Made by a program: the position numbers and the translations under genes | Source: Hyphomicrobiales bacterium | GTDB lineage: Bacteria; Pseudomonadota; Alphaproteobacteria; Rhizobiales; OSC116 | Direction: 5' to 3' | Assembly (NCBI GenBank): GCA_002401855.1 | Contig: NVUH01000017.1 | Location: forward strand, 1-64,000 | Length of the DNA stretch: 64,000 nucleotides | Notes under the pieces: model-generated | Seen by the model: only the letters and a program-made list of their open reading frames with translations | Told to the model about the DNA's origin: nothing | Databases searched by the model: none | Part shown: positions 17,377 through 26,679 of the stretch, in pieces | Position numbering within the stretch: the first letter of the stretch is position 1 | Layout of the letters: the number at the start of each line of letters is the position of its first letter

Positions 17377-18123
17377 ATGAGTATATTTAAGGATAAAGAT
17401 ATGGGTAGTTTGCTTAACATTTTGGTGCCAATTCTGGCTGTTTTTTTGGTTTATAAATTATTCACCACATTGGGTAAAAATGGTGAAGATAGCCAAGATA
17501 TGAATGCCCAAAATGACCGCAAAAATCATGTTGAGAATGATGATGATGGTAGCAATGTAATAAAATTACCCACTGCCGCCAAAAACCAAACCAGCAATGC
17601 GGCTCGCCCCGACCCTGTCGAAATTTTGGCCAATGCCATGGACACTGAAAGCTTTGCGTCTGCTGATGACAAAGCCAAAGCAGGTTTAAAAACCATTATT
17701 ATGGCTCATCCCAAATTTGATTATCGCGAATTTATGAATGGCGCCGAAGTTGCCTATGAAATGATCACTTTAGGTTTTGCTCAGAATGACCGCGACATTT
17801 TAAAACGCCTACTCACCCCAACAGTTTATGAAAGCTTTAATAGTGTGATCACCGCGCGTGAAGCCGCTGGCCACCGTGTGCATAGCCGTTTTGTTGGCTA
17901 TGAGCGGGTGCAGATGAAAGATGCAGTTTTGGATTTAAACATCGTTCGTTTGACGGTACATTTTGTTGGTAAATTGGTTTCGACCACTTATGACGCCAAT
18001 GACCACATCATCGATGGCAATGAAAAACACATATACAATACCAGTGACATCTGGACGTTTGAAAGCGATATGACCAATGAAAAAACCTCATGGCAATTGG
18101 CCGCCACTGCGAAAGGCGAGTGA
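17377..18123 (+). CDS. Tim44/TimA-like domain protein
   Basis: A 248-residue protein with one N-terminal hydrophobic segment (about residues 10-26), a variable polar linker, and a C-terminal Tim44-like domain (about 85-246). The domain has the DYREFMNGAEVAYEMI start typical of alphaproteobacterial Tim44 homologues. It is probably anchored in the inner membrane facing the periplasm or cytoplasm, and its function in bacteria is poorly known. In many Hyphomicrobiales an MltA gene follows. Here the Smr gene comes directly, 21 bases later. Confidence 0.88.
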   Translation: MSIFKDKDMGSLLNILVPILAVFLVYKLFTTLGKNGEDSQDMNAQNDRKNHVENDDDGSNVIKLPTAAKNQTSNAARPDPVEILANAMDTESFASADDKAKAGLKTIIMAHPKFDYREFMNGAEVAYEMITLGFAQNDRDILKRLLTPTVYESFNSVITAREAAGHRVHSRFVGYERVQMKDAVLDLNIVRLTVHFVGKLVSTTYDANDHIIDGNEKHIYNTSDIWTFESDMTNEKTSWQLAATAKGE

Positions 18124-18144
18124 TCGAGGTTTGAGGTTGGTGTC

Positions 18145-18861
18145 ATGGCAAAAAAAACCTCAAAATCACGTAAATTAACCGCACAAGAGCAATCCTTGTG
18201 GCAAAAAGTGACCAAAGACGTGATTGGCAGCCCCAAGCAAAAGCCCAGAGATGAGCAAATGCCCGATATTTTGCCAGATATAAGCTTGCGAAAACCCAAA
18301 CTACGAAAAAATTTAAAATCAACCGCCGCATCAATCAAACCTCCAAAAACAGAGCCATTAGACTCAGGTTATTTGCTGAAATTAATGAAAAGATTTGATC
18401 AAGCTGGGCAACATTCCACCGCCAAATCTAGCCATTTGGCGGGCTATCAAGCCAATAATGACTGGCATGAAAAGCCTCAAAATATACCGTTAGACCGCAA
18501 TATACGCCAAAAATTACAACGTGGCGGTGCTGACGTTGAGGCACGGCTCGACTTGCATGGTTTTAACCGCAACAATGCTCAAACCAAACTAATGAGCTTT
18601 TTGCGCTCATCCTGGCAGCAAGGTTTAAAAACAGTGATTGTGGTGACCGGTAAAGGTGATGGTTCAATTGCCAGACACAGCTTACACAGCGCAGATTTTT
18701 TCCAAATGCCAGAACAACGTGCGGTGTTGCGGGCATCAATTGGTGATTGGCTCAACAGCGCCGAAGCCGCGCCTTTTGTGATCGGCTGGCAACCTGCCCA
18801 CCCCAAACATGGCGGCGGCGGCGCGGTTTATGTGCGCATTCGCAGCAAAAGACGGCATTGA
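18145..18861 (+). CDS. Smr/MutS2 domain protein
   Basis: A 238-residue protein with a basic disordered N-terminal half and a C-terminal Smr domain (about residues 125-238). The hallmarks LDLHG, VTGKGDGS and HGGGGAVYV are present, the motifs linked to nuclease or nucleic-acid binding. The exact role is unknown. The next gene's ATG is two bases after its stop. Confidence 0.9.
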   Translation: MAKKTSKSRKLTAQEQSLWQKVTKDVIGSPKQKPRDEQMPDILPDISLRKPKLRKNLKSTAASIKPPKTEPLDSGYLLKLMKRFDQAGQHSTAKSSHLAGYQANNDWHEKPQNIPLDRNIRQKLQRGGADVEARLDLHGFNRNNAQTKLMSFLRSSWQQGLKTVIVVTGKGDGSIARHSLHSADFFQMPEQRAVLRASIGDWLNSAEAAPFVIGWQPAHPKHGGGGAVYVRIRSKRRH

Positions 18862-18863
18862 TT

Positions 18864-19229
18864 ATGACTCCATTTGGATTGAAATTACATGAATTGCGTA
18901 GCCGAAAAAGCGTCACACAAAAGAAAATGGCGCAAGATTTAAACATTTCAGCAGCTTATCTTTCGGCACTTGAACACGGCAAACGCGGCGTACCATCATG
19001 GCAAATGCTGCAACGCATCATCCATTATTTCAACATCATATGGGATGAAGCCGAGGAACTGGTTGAAATCGCCGGCCATTCACGCACAAAAACCACAATA
19101 AATACAATCGGCCTAAGCCCCAAAGCCAACATCCTAGCCAACCGTTTCGCCGCAGAAATAAACCAGCTTGATGAGCAAGGCCTAGACAAGGTTCTGGCCG
19201 TGTTGGATGGTTCTGCGGCCTCAGAATAA
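18864..19229 (+). CDS. XRE-family helix-turn-helix regulator
   Basis: A 121-residue DNA-binding protein with an N-terminal XRE-type helix-turn-helix (about residues 1-65), including SAAYLSALEHGKRG, and a short C-terminal helical part. It is conserved downstream of Smr in Hyphomicrobiales. The ATG at 18864 is chosen because it follows the Smr stop by two bases. A longer frame from 18747 would lie inside the Smr gene. The last codons merge into the repeat copy that begins at about 19230. Confidence 0.88.
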   Translation: MTPFGLKLHELRSRKSVTQKKMAQDLNISAAYLSALEHGKRGVPSWQMLQRIIHYFNIIWDEAEELVEIAGHSRTKTTINTIGLSPKANILANRFAAEINQLDEQGLDKVLAVLDGSAASE

Positions 19230-19234
19230 ACCTC

Positions 19235-19480
19235 AAATGCAGAATTTCTATCTGCCCTCAATACAGCAAACTCTGAGCCTCATTTCCACAACTCCCATTC
19301 ATTTCAGTGAGTGCGTGTTCGGCCGTTCGCAGCCGCTGCCGACGAACGAGCGGTCAGCTAGCGCAGTACGCGAAGCGTATGGAGCGCACGCAAGTGTCAA
19401 CAGAGAGCCTTAAGGCGAACGTATAAATGCAAATTTCCAGAGCTTGGGCAGGAGCGCTACCTATCATAGGCTAGAAATGC
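19235..19480 (-). repeat. Composite repeat, copy 3 (inverted orientation)
   Basis: This reads as the reverse complement of the right half of the full repeat, then the TGCAAATTTCCAGAGC junction module. Bases 19355-19396 (42 bases) are an exact reverse complement of 20083-20124 in copy 4. High similarity extends over about 130 bases, so copies 3 and 4 form a large inverted repeat around the DUF805 gene. Confidence 0.9.
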
Positions 19481-19533
19481 TGCGATGGTAATTTGGCGCA
19501 CAAGCCAAAACCTGACCTTCCAAGTTATGCTTA

Positions 19534-19893
19534 TCATTCTGGTTCAGAGCCATGTTGATTATTACCCACTGTGCCTTTTTGTGCCCATGTGTAAAGCAGA
19601 AATAGCCACCCAAACAGTGGGATTATAAAGATAAGAAGAAAAAAGCCCGATTTATCGACATCATGCAAACGCCGAACGCTCACCATAAAGAGTGGAATGG
19701 ATAAGACGATAGAGACAAGGTCGATATCCCCAAGATTCACGTTAAACAAATCTCCAAGATTCACGTTAAATAATACACTTATAATTATGCTGAATAAGAA
19801 GAAATACCAAAATTCTGAGCATGATGCACGGCCAATTGGGTCTAAATATTTATAAAAACAGGTTCTTATTGATCTTAAAAAATCATTCAGCAT
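19534..19893 (-). CDS. DUF805 membrane protein
   Basis: A 119-residue membrane protein with three or four hydrophobic segments, of the DUF805 (YhaH/YhaI) family. The RASCSEFWYFFLF start and the VRRLHDVDKSGFFLL motif (about residues 73-87) are typical. Function unknown. An internal 24-base tandem duplication (copies beginning at 19730 and 19754) repeats eight residues, LFNVNLGD, in the second hydrophobic region. The gene is enclosed by inverted repeat copies 3 and 4, separate from any operon. Confidence 0.8.
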   Translation of the reverse strand: MLNDFLRSIRTCFYKYLDPIGRASCSEFWYFFLFSIIISVLFNVNLGDLFNVNLGDIDLVSIVLSIPLFMVSVRRLHDVDKSGFFLLIFIIPLFGWLFLLYTWAQKGTVGNNQHGSEPE

Positions 19894-20019
19894 TTTTGTG
19901 ATCCGTATAATTGGCCTTTATTTGCGACTTTAGCGGTTTTTTGAGGGGGTGCAAGGGGAGAGACTTAAAGTTTTGATGTGTGAGTCAAATTAGCCTTTCA
20001 GCATTCTCGGCTAAAGCTG

Positions 20020-20222
20020 GGTAGCGCTCCTGTTAATACTCGGGTACTTCATTTACACGTTCGCCTTAAGGCTCTCTGCTAGCACTTGCGTGCGCTCCAT
20101 ACGCTTCGCGTACTGCGCTAGCTGGCCGCGCGTTAATCGGCAGCGGCTGCGAACAGCCGAACACGCACTCACGGAAATGAATGCTGGCCTTGGAAACGAG
20201 GGGTAGATAGAAATTCCGAGCT
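20020..20222 (+). repeat. Composite repeat, copy 4
   Basis: Right half of the composite repeat in plus orientation: CTCGGGTACTTCATTT, the TACGC-TTC-GCGTA hairpin at 20100-20112, the CAGCGGCTGCGAACAG hairpin, GGAAATGAATG and GGGGTAGATAGAAATTC. It ends exactly at the hslU stop codon. It is the inverted partner of copy 3. The gap from 19894 to 20020 shows nothing else. Confidence 0.9.
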
Positions 20223-21555
20223 AAAGGATAAACTTACTTAGATCAGTATTCCGTGCCAAATCGCCGATATTGTCTTCAACATATTGGGCGTCAATGGTGA
20301 GGCTTTCGCCGCCTTTGTCGGTGGCGCTGAAGCTGATCTCGTCCAGCACCCGCTCCAACACAGTTTGCAAACGCCGTGCGCCGATATTCTCGACATGTTC
20401 ATTAACCGTCACTGCAATATCCGCCAAGGCATCAATGCCATCTTCGGTAAATTCTAACGTCACATTTTCAGTCTTCATCAAGGCTTTATATTGCTTGATC
20501 AGGCTGGCTTCTGGCTCGGTTAAAATGCGGATGAAATCACTTTTGCTCAAAGCATGTAGCTCGACCCGTATCGGCAGGCGGCCTTGCAGTTCGGGTAGTA
20601 AATCCGAAGGTTTGGCAATGTGAAACGCGCCAGATGCGATGAACAGAATATGGTCGGTATTGACAATGCCATATTTGGTCGAAACAGCTGTGCCTTCAAT
20701 TAACGGCAATAGATCACGCTGCACACCCTCGCGGCTCACATCGCCGCCTTTTTGGTCTGATTTGACGCAAATTTTGTCAATTTCGTCCAAAAATACAATG
20801 CCGTCATTTTCAACTTTATCGATGGCTTCTTGGATGATGGCGTCATTATCCAGCAATTTGTCGCTTTCTTCGGCAATCAAAATTTCATAACTATCTTTAA
20901 TGCTTAGCTTGCGGGTCTTGGTTTTTTCGCCAAATGCTTTGCCCAGCATGTCGCCAATATTCATCATGCCCATTTGGGCGCCTGGCATGCCAGGAATGTC
21001 AAATGTCGGCATGCTATTGCCGCCAGTATCCGCCACTTGAATGTCAATTTCCGTATCATCCATCACGCCATCGCGCAATTTTTTGCGAAAGCTATCGCGC
21101 GTATTGGGTGAGGCATCTTTGCCAACCAATGCGTCCAATACACGGTCTTCGGCGCGTTGATGAGCCTTGCTTTCAACATATTTACGTTTATCAGCACGAA
21201 TCATCGCAATACCAGACTCGACCAAATCGCGTACAATTTGCTCAACATCACGGCCGACATAACCCACTTCGGTGAATTTTGTGGCTTCGATTTTAATAAA
21301 CGGTGCATTGGCGAGTTTGGCCAACCGCCGTGAAATCTCGGTTTTACCCACTCCAGTGGGCCCAATCATTAAAATATTTTTGGGCATCACTTCTTCGCGC
21401 AAATCATCATCTAGCCGATGGCGGCGCCAGCGATTGCGCAGCGCAATGGCCACCGCGCGTTTGGCATCATTTTGGCCAATGATATAGCGGTCGAGTTCAG
21501 AGACTATTTCGCGGGGGGTGAAATTAGTCGCAGGAGAATATTCTAGGTTTTTCAT
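20221..21555 (-). CDS. hslU: ATP-dependent protease ATPase subunit HslU
   Basis: A 444-residue AAA+ unfoldase that feeds the HslV peptidase. The N-terminal [17 protein letters not shown] is diagnostic, the Walker A GPTGVGKT is at residues 65-72, the Walker B is VFLDEIDK, and the C-terminal [18 protein letters not shown] carries the sensor-2 arginine. The final residues insert into HslV. It lies 72 bases downstream of hslV and its stop abuts repeat copy 4. Confidence 0.96.
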   Translation of the reverse strand: MKNLEYSPATNFTPREIVSELDRYIIGQNDAKRAVAIALRNRWRRHRLDDDLREEVMPKNILMIGPTGVGKTEISRRLAKLANAPFIKIEATKFTEVGYVGRDVEQIVRDLVESGIAMIRADKRKYVESKAHQRAEDRVLDALVGKDASPNTRDSFRKKLRDGVMDDTEIDIQVADTGGNSMPTFDIPGMPGAQMGMMNIGDMLGKAFGEKTKTRKLSIKDSYEILIAEESDKLLDNDAIIQEAIDKVENDGIVFLDEIDKICVKSDQKGGDVSREGVQRDLLPLIEGTAVSTKYGIVNTDHILFIASGAFHIAKPSDLLPELQGRLPIRVELHALSKSDFIRILTEPEASLIKQYKALMKTENVTLEFTEDGIDALADIAVTVNEHVENIGARRLQTVLERVLDEISFSATDKGGESLTIDAQYVEDNIGDLARNTDLSKFIL

Positions 21556-21627
21556 ATTTTTTTCCGTTGAGACAATTAAGGAGGTCGATTAATCCGAAGA
21601 CTTAATCAACGGGATCAGTCGAGACGC

Positions 21628-22188
21628 TCAGTCAAGACTGTCCAAAATTTCGATGGTAAAATTATTATTGGTATAAACGCAAATGTCAGCCGCAATTTGC
21701 ATTGATTTTAAACAGATATCTTCGGCCGATTTATCGCTGTCTATGAGCGCGCGGGCTGCTGCAACGGCATAATTGCCGCCAGAGCCAATGGCAATCACGC
21801 CATTTTCTGGCTCTAACACATCACCAGTACCCGTAATCACCAAGCTGACATTTTTATCGGCAACAATCATCATGGCCTCTAATTTGCGTAAATAGCGATC
21901 GGTGCGCCAATCTTTAGCCATCTCGACGCAGGCACGGGTAAGTTGGCCAGGATATTGCTCTAAACGCGCCTCTAGCCGCTCAAAAAGCGTCATCGCATCA
22001 GCTGTGCTGCCGGCAAAACCACCAACCACTTCGCCGCCTTGCAGCGGGCGCACTTTGCGGGCATTGCCTTTTAATATTGTATCGCCAAGGCTGACTTGGC
22101 CATCGCCAATCACCACCACTTTGCCGTCCTTACGTACGGTTAAAATAGTCGTGCCATAAATCTTACTTTTGTCACTATGGTCAATCAT
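21628..22188 (-). CDS. hslV: ATP-dependent protease peptidase subunit HslV
   Basis: A 186-residue proteasome-like peptidase. The catalytic Thr is probably T13 of YGTTILTV, exposed by removal of a short propeptide. [18 protein letters not shown] and a GSGGNYA segment are conserved. It forms dodecamers with HslU for heat-shock proteolysis. Gene order hslV-hslU is normal. The upstream DUF442 gene is in the same orientation, 61 bases away. Confidence 0.96.
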   Translation of the reverse strand: MIDHSDKSKIYGTTILTVRKDGKVVVIGDGQVSLGDTILKGNARKVRPLQGGEVVGGFAGSTADAMTLFERLEARLEQYPGQLTRACVEMAKDWRTDRYLRKLEAMMIVADKNVSLVITGTGDVLEPENGVIAIGSGGNYAVAAARALIDSDKSAEDICLKSMQIAADICVYTNNNFTIEILDSLD

Positions 22189-22249
22189 TTATTTGCTTTC
22201 TCAATTATTCACTTACCAAATATAAAACTTATAACTGAGATTACAATAT

Positions 22250-22756
22250 TTAATTACTGATTTTATGTTTGTCGCGGATCCAATTTTCGAGACCTCGACC
22301 CATGCCAATTTTACGGCCCTGTGCCAACGCGGCCTTTACTTCCGTACCTTGGCTGATTTGATATTCCGCCCATAAAGCCCCTGCGCGGTTGGCACTGACG
22401 CAATGTAATAATATCTTTTTACCTTTATTTTGGGCTAAAATCTTGGCTAAAGCGGTAACACGCGCTTGTGGGATGGAGCGGCCATCAATCGGCAGGTTAA
22501 AATATTGCATGCCCAAGGCTTCGACTTGTTTTTGCTCCGCTGCGGTGCCTTCAGGCGGGGTGCGGGCATCGATGATGATGTCAAACTCATTGTCAGATAA
22601 CGCCAAAAACCCTTCAGAGCTTATCGTGCCGCCGGTGGATATATTATCGACTAAAGGTTTGAAATTACGTATGCTTTTGGTTAAATCGCTGGCATTTGCA
22701 CTATTTATGGCGGCAAAGACAGCGATAAAAATGTAAAAATATTTTAATTGTTTCAT
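22250..22756 (-). CDS. Exported DUF442/tyrosine-phosphatase-like protein
   Basis: A 168-residue protein with a signal peptide (about residues 1-22, ending ANA-S). It then has a domain resembling the beta-lactamase-hydrolase-like (DUF442) phosphatase fold. The active-site loop HCVSANRAG carries the C-x4-R spacing seen in this family rather than the C-x5-R of classical tyrosine phosphatases. Probably periplasmic, substrate unknown. It precedes hslV in the same orientation and is divergent from hisB. Confidence 0.8.
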   Translation of the reverse strand: MKQLKYFYIFIAVFAAINSANASDLTKSIRNFKPLVDNISTGGTISSEGFLALSDNEFDIIIDARTPPEGTAAEQKQVEALGMQYFNLPIDGRSIPQARVTALAKILAQNKGKKILLHCVSANRAGALWAEYQISQGTEVKAALAQGRKIGMGRGLENWIRDKHKISN

Positions 22757-22927
22757 GTTGGCTTTTTCCTTTTTAAATTAGCATATTCTAATATAAAGAT
22801 AATCTCAAATATAAGTTAACCTTTATCCCATCACGTTTAAGTTATTTTAAACTGGCAATTTGCCGAACTTACTGATAAGACAAAGGCATACTCAAATCTG
22901 GTCTTTTGTAAAAAAATGGAGCCAATG

Positions 22928-23518
22928 ATGCGCCAAGCAGAAATTTCCCGCCAAACCAATGAAACCACAGTTTCTGTCGCCTTAAACATAGATGGCACGG
23001 GCCAATATGACATCAATACAGGTGTTGGCTTTTTGGATCATATGCTAGAGCAGCTCTCTAAACATAGCCTGATTGACCTGACCATCAAAGCCAAAGGCGA
23101 TTTGCACATTGATGACCATCATGTAACCGAAGATGTGGCCATTGTGATTGGCCAAGCTTTGCGCCAAGCCATGGGTGATCTTAAAGGTATACGCCGTTAT
23201 GCCAGCCATACACTGCCAATGGATGAGGCGTTAAGCCGTGTCAGCCTAGATGTTTCTGGGCGGCCATATTTAATTTGGAATGTCAGTTTCAGCCAGCCAA
23301 AAGTCGGTGGGTTTGACACTGAATTATTCCGCGAATGGTTTCAAGCTTTTGCCATGAATAGTGGCATCACCTTGCATGTTGAAAATATTTATGGCGAAAA
23401 TAACCATCATATTATTGAAATTTGCTTTAAGGCTTTGGCACGGGCATTGCGCGAGGCGTTAGAAATTGACCCGCGTCAAAAAGATGTTTTACCGACCACC
23501 AAGGGCAAGCTGGGATAA
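22928..23518 (+). CDS. hisB: Imidazoleglycerol-phosphate dehydratase
   Basis: An enzyme of about 196 residues for the sixth step of histidine synthesis. The metal-binding [17 protein letters not shown] and NNHHIIE motifs are present. The start at 22928 is preferred over ATGs at 22916 and 22925: GGAG lies six bases before it, and the protein then begins MRQAEISR, as in relatives. It heads the run hisB-DUF2628-hisH-hisA-hisF-hisE-coaA. Confidence 0.95.
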   Translation: MRQAEISRQTNETTVSVALNIDGTGQYDINTGVGFLDHMLEQLSKHSLIDLTIKAKGDLHIDDHHVTEDVAIVIGQALRQAMGDLKGIRRYASHTLPMDEALSRVSLDVSGRPYLIWNVSFSQPKVGGFDTELFREWFQAFAMNSGITLHVENIYGENNHHIIEICFKALARALREALEIDPRQKDVLPTTKGKLG

Positions 23519-23521
23519 ATA

Positions 23522-24076
23522 ATGGCGTTTTTTGAAGCCTTACAAAACACCAATAAAGCCCATAGTGGGGATTATTCAAACGGCAATATTGTGTTGGTCA
23601 AAGATGGTTTTTGCTGGCCAGCGCTATTTTTCACCCCATTTTGGCTTATTTTTCGTGGCATGTGGTTGATTTTAATACTCTATATTGGTATTTCGATGAT
23701 ATTTTGGGCGGTGGAAAATGCTGGCTACATGTCATCTGACGTGGCATTTTGGGCGCAAGTCGGCCTGAGTATTTTATTTGCTTTTGAAGCCAACTTTTTG
23801 CGCAAATGGACTTTACAGCGCGGTGATTATCGACATATTGGCGTGAGCTTGGGCCGCAACCTGCAAGAGGCAGAGGTGAATTTTTTTGCCCAATTTGCGG
23901 GCGATGCGCCATTAGTAACCTCTCCTGTTGCGCCTATGCCACAAACGGGCAGCTCGTCTGAAATGGTGACCAACCCAGTAAATGTAACGCAAAAAACCGA
24001 AATACAAAAATCGCATTGGAAAATCGGCGGAAAACGCAAAGCTGACAGTGTGGTTGGCATGTTTAGTGACGATTAG
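23522..24076 (+). CDS. DUF2628 membrane protein
   Basis: A 184-residue protein of the DUF2628 family, standing between hisB and hisH as in many Hyphomicrobiales. It has a short N-terminal soluble part, then three hydrophobic segments (about residues 35-100), with the FCWPALFFTPFWLIFRGMW segment typical of the family. A polar tail follows. The start is three bases after the hisB stop. No role in histidine synthesis is known, so the position may be historical. Confidence 0.85.
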   Translation: MAFFEALQNTNKAHSGDYSNGNIVLVKDGFCWPALFFTPFWLIFRGMWLILILYIGISMIFWAVENAGYMSSDVAFWAQVGLSILFAFEANFLRKWTLQRGDYRHIGVSLGRNLQEAEVNFFAQFAGDAPLVTSPVAPMPQTGSSSEMVTNPVNVTQKTEIQKSHWKIGGKRKADSVVGMFSDD

Positions 24077-24104
24077 AAACTTGTAGAGAAATATTGGTAG
24101 AAAA

Positions 24105-24764
24105 ATGAAGACTATTATCATTGATTATGGATCGGGCAATTTACGTTCTGTGCATCGGACATTTGAACGGGCGGCCAAAGATCATAAAATCAACAGCCAA
24201 ATTGTGACATCTGACAAGCCAGAAGACATTGCCGCAGCTGACCATATTGTGCTGCCAGGTGTCGGGGCGTTTAAAGATTGTTATGATGGATTATCTGCCC
24301 GAGCTGGCGTGATGGATGCCTTGTATGAAGCCGTGCAAGTGCAAAAAAAGCCATTTTTGGGCATATGTGTTGGCATGCAATTAATGGCCACGGAAGGCAT
24401 TGAATATAAAGGCTCGCAGGGGCTTGATTGGATCAAAGGCCAAGTGCGGATCATCACCCCCAATGCAGAGCAAGATTTGGGACTTAAAGTGCCGCATATG
24501 GGTTGGAATCTATTATCCGAAAATATCAAAGGCCGCTCTCATAAAATATTAGATGGCATTGAGATGGGTTTGCACGCTTATTTTGTGCATAGCTATCAGT
24601 TTCACACTGACGATGAAAATGAAACAATCTTAACCACCCAATATGGCGAAAAAATCACCGCTATGGTGGCTAAAGACAATTTGGTCGGCACGCAATTTCA
24701 TCCCGAAAAAAGCCAGAAATTGGGCCTAGATTTCATCGCTAATTTTTTAAATTGGAAACCGTAA
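24105..24764 (+). CDS. hisH: Imidazole glycerol phosphate synthase, glutaminase subunit HisH
   Basis: A 219-residue class I glutamine amidotransferase. The nucleophile is C88 in GICVG, and H199 and E201 of QFHPEKS complete the triad. It delivers ammonia to HisF. The next gene, hisA, begins one base after its stop, so the cluster is tightly coupled. Confidence 0.96.
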   Translation: MKTIIIDYGSGNLRSVHRTFERAAKDHKINSQIVTSDKPEDIAAADHIVLPGVGAFKDCYDGLSARAGVMDALYEAVQVQKKPFLGICVGMQLMATEGIEYKGSQGLDWIKGQVRIITPNAEQDLGLKVPHMGWNLLSENIKGRSHKILDGIEMGLHAYFVHSYQFHTDDENETILTTQYGEKITAMVAKDNLVGTQFHPEKSQKLGLDFIANFLNWKP

Positions 24765-24765
24765 T

Positions 24766-25524
24766 ATGAGTAAATTCACCCTATACCCAGCGATTGATTT
24801 AAAAGACGGGAAATGCGTGCGCCTGATTAAAGGCGAGATGTCTAAGGCGACCATATTTAATGACAGCCCAGCCGACCAAGCCGATCAATTTGCCAAAATG
24901 GGTTTTGACTATTTACATTTGGTTGATTTAAATGGTGCTTTTGCGGGTGAACCAGTCAATGAAAGCGCCGTAGAGCAGATTTTAAAAACTGTGAAAATGC
25001 CTGTGCAATTGGGTGGTGGCATACGTGATTTGGCGACCATTGAACGCTGGTTGGGCTTGGGCATATCCAGAGTTATTTTAGGCACAGTGGCGGTTAAAAA
25101 TCCCGATTTAGTGCTAGAAGCCTGCAAAAAATTCCCCAACCAAGTGGTGGTCGGCTTAGATGCCCGCAATGGCTACATCGCCACCGAGGGCTGGGCAGAA
25201 CAGAGTGAATTACACATGTATGACATGGCTGCACGGTTTGAAGATGCAGGTGTGGCGGCAATTATTTATACCGACATTGCCCGTGACGGCATTTTAACCG
25301 GGGTGAATGTTGAGCAAACCAGAGCTTTGGCCGATAAAACCTCAATCCCCGTGATTGCCTCGGGCGGGTTGGCGTCTATCGATGATGTAAAAACCTTGCT
25401 TGAACCAGAAAACAGCAAAATTTCAGGCGCTATATCTGGCCGTGCTTTATATGACAAACGTCTAGACCCTGTAGAGGCTATAAGCATCATTTCAGCTGCG
25501 AATCAATTAAGAGGGGCGGATTAA
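24766..25524 (+). CDS. hisA: Phosphoribosylformimino-AICAR-phosphate isomerase HisA
   Basis: A 252-residue TIM-barrel isomerase of histidine synthesis. The catalytic D11 lies in PAIDLKDGK, with the second acid in the GLDARNG segment, and LGGGIRD and SGGL phosphate-binding loops are present. Its stop overlaps the hisF start by one base (TAATG). Confidence 0.96.
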   Translation: MSKFTLYPAIDLKDGKCVRLIKGEMSKATIFNDSPADQADQFAKMGFDYLHLVDLNGAFAGEPVNESAVEQILKTVKMPVQLGGGIRDLATIERWLGLGISRVILGTVAVKNPDLVLEACKKFPNQVVVGLDARNGYIATEGWAEQSELHMYDMAARFEDAGVAAIIYTDIARDGILTGVNVEQTRALADKTSIPVIASGGLASIDDVKTLLEPENSKISGAISGRALYDKRLDPVEAISIISAANQLRGAD

Positions 25525-26345
25525 TGTCTCAATTTATGCAAGCCACCCAGCAAAATAACAACCTTAAAGCCCGCATTATTCCTTGTTTAGATGTGCGCGA
25601 TGGTCGTGTGGTCAAAGGTGTGAATTTTGTCGGTTTAAAAGATGCAGGCGACCCTGTTGAATGCGCTAAAATTTATGACGCGGCAGGGGCGGATGAATTA
25701 TGCTTTTTGGACATTACGGCATCGGTAGAAGGTCGCGGTACATTGCTTAACATGGTATCGCAAACCGCCGAACAATGTTTTATGCCACTCACCGTTGGCG
25801 GTGGTGTGCGGGCGGTTGAAGATGTCCGGGCATTATTGTTGGCAGGCGCGGATAAAGTTGGCATCAATACATCGGCGGTCAAACGCCCTGAATTGGTTGG
25901 CGAATGTGCCGAAAAATTTGGCAATCAATGCATTGTGGTGGCGATAGATGCCAAACGCGTCTCTAAAGATGGCGAGCCGTTAAGATGGGAAATTTTCACC
26001 CATGGAGGCCGCACCGAGACCGGCATTGATGCAGTGGAATTTGCCATAAAAGTTGCCAATTTGGGCGCTGGCGAAATATTGCTGACCAGTATGGACAGAG
26101 ACGGCACAAAATCGGGCTTTAATTTGCCGCTCACCCGCGCGATTGCTGATGCAGTGAGCATTCCAGTGATTGCCTCGGGCGGCGTCGGCAATTTAGACCA
26201 TCTGGTTGAAGGTATAACCGAAGGCCATGCCAGCGCAGTATTGGCGGCTTCGATATTTCATTTTGGTGATTATACGGTCGAACAGGCCAAAAAATATATG
26301 GCATCTAAGGGCATATCTATGCGTCTAGATGGCTATGTTAACTAG
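25524..26345 (+). CDS. hisF: Imidazole glycerol phosphate synthase, cyclase subunit HisF
   Basis: A 273-residue TIM-barrel cyclase. D23 in [13 protein letters not shown] and the second catalytic Asp in VVAIDAKR are present, as is the VGGGVR loop. It forms the HisHF complex that makes IGP and AICAR. About 14 residues precede the usual start of the family. The overlap with hisA supports this ATG. Confidence 0.96.
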   Translation: MSQFMQATQQNNNLKARIIPCLDVRDGRVVKGVNFVGLKDAGDPVECAKIYDAAGADELCFLDITASVEGRGTLLNMVSQTAEQCFMPLTVGGGVRAVEDVRALLLAGADKVGINTSAVKRPELVGECAEKFGNQCIVVAIDAKRVSKDGEPLRWEIFTHGGRTETGIDAVEFAIKVANLGAGEILLTSMDRDGTKSGFNLPLTRAIADAVSIPVIASGGVGNLDHLVEGITEGHASAVLAASIFHFGDYTVEQAKKYMASKGISMRLDGYVN

Positions 26346-26357
26346 GGGAGGAGATAT

Positions 26358-26675
26358 ATGCACACTCTTGATAAGTTGAACGAAACAATTGGCACGCGTG
26401 CTAATGAATCGGCTGATACATCTTACACTGCCAGTTTGCTGGCCAAGGGCACTGAGAAATGCGCTCAAAAACTAGGCGAAGAAGCGGTCGAATTGGTGAT
26501 TGGCGCGGTGACAAAAAATCGTGATGAGATTGTCGCCGAATCGGCAGATTTGCTTTATCATTGGCTCGTATTGCTTAAATCTTGCGGCGTAAATCCCGAT
26601 GAGGTTTATGCAAAATTAGCCGAACGTCAAAACATTTCTGGTCTTGAAGAAAAAGCCTCTCGCACACAAAAGTAA
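26358..26675 (+). CDS. hisE: Phosphoribosyl-ATP pyrophosphatase HisE
   Basis: A 105-residue all-alpha NTP pyrophosphatase for the second step of histidine synthesis. The KCAQKLGEEAVELVI helix and the ESADLLYHWLVLL helix carry the metal-binding acidic residues. GGGGAGGAG precedes the ATG, a strong ribosome site. It is the last his gene, with coaA following in four bases. Confidence 0.95.
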   Translation: MHTLDKLNETIGTRANESADTSYTASLLAKGTEKCAQKLGEEAVELVIGAVTKNRDEIVAESADLLYHWLVLLKSCGVNPDEVYAKLAERQNISGLEEKASRTQK

Positions 26676-26679
26676 CATT

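Noticed and set aside
18747-18863. N-terminal extension of the XRE regulator
   Set aside because: It lies wholly within the Smr coding region in another frame. The ATG right after the Smr stop gives the standard protein.
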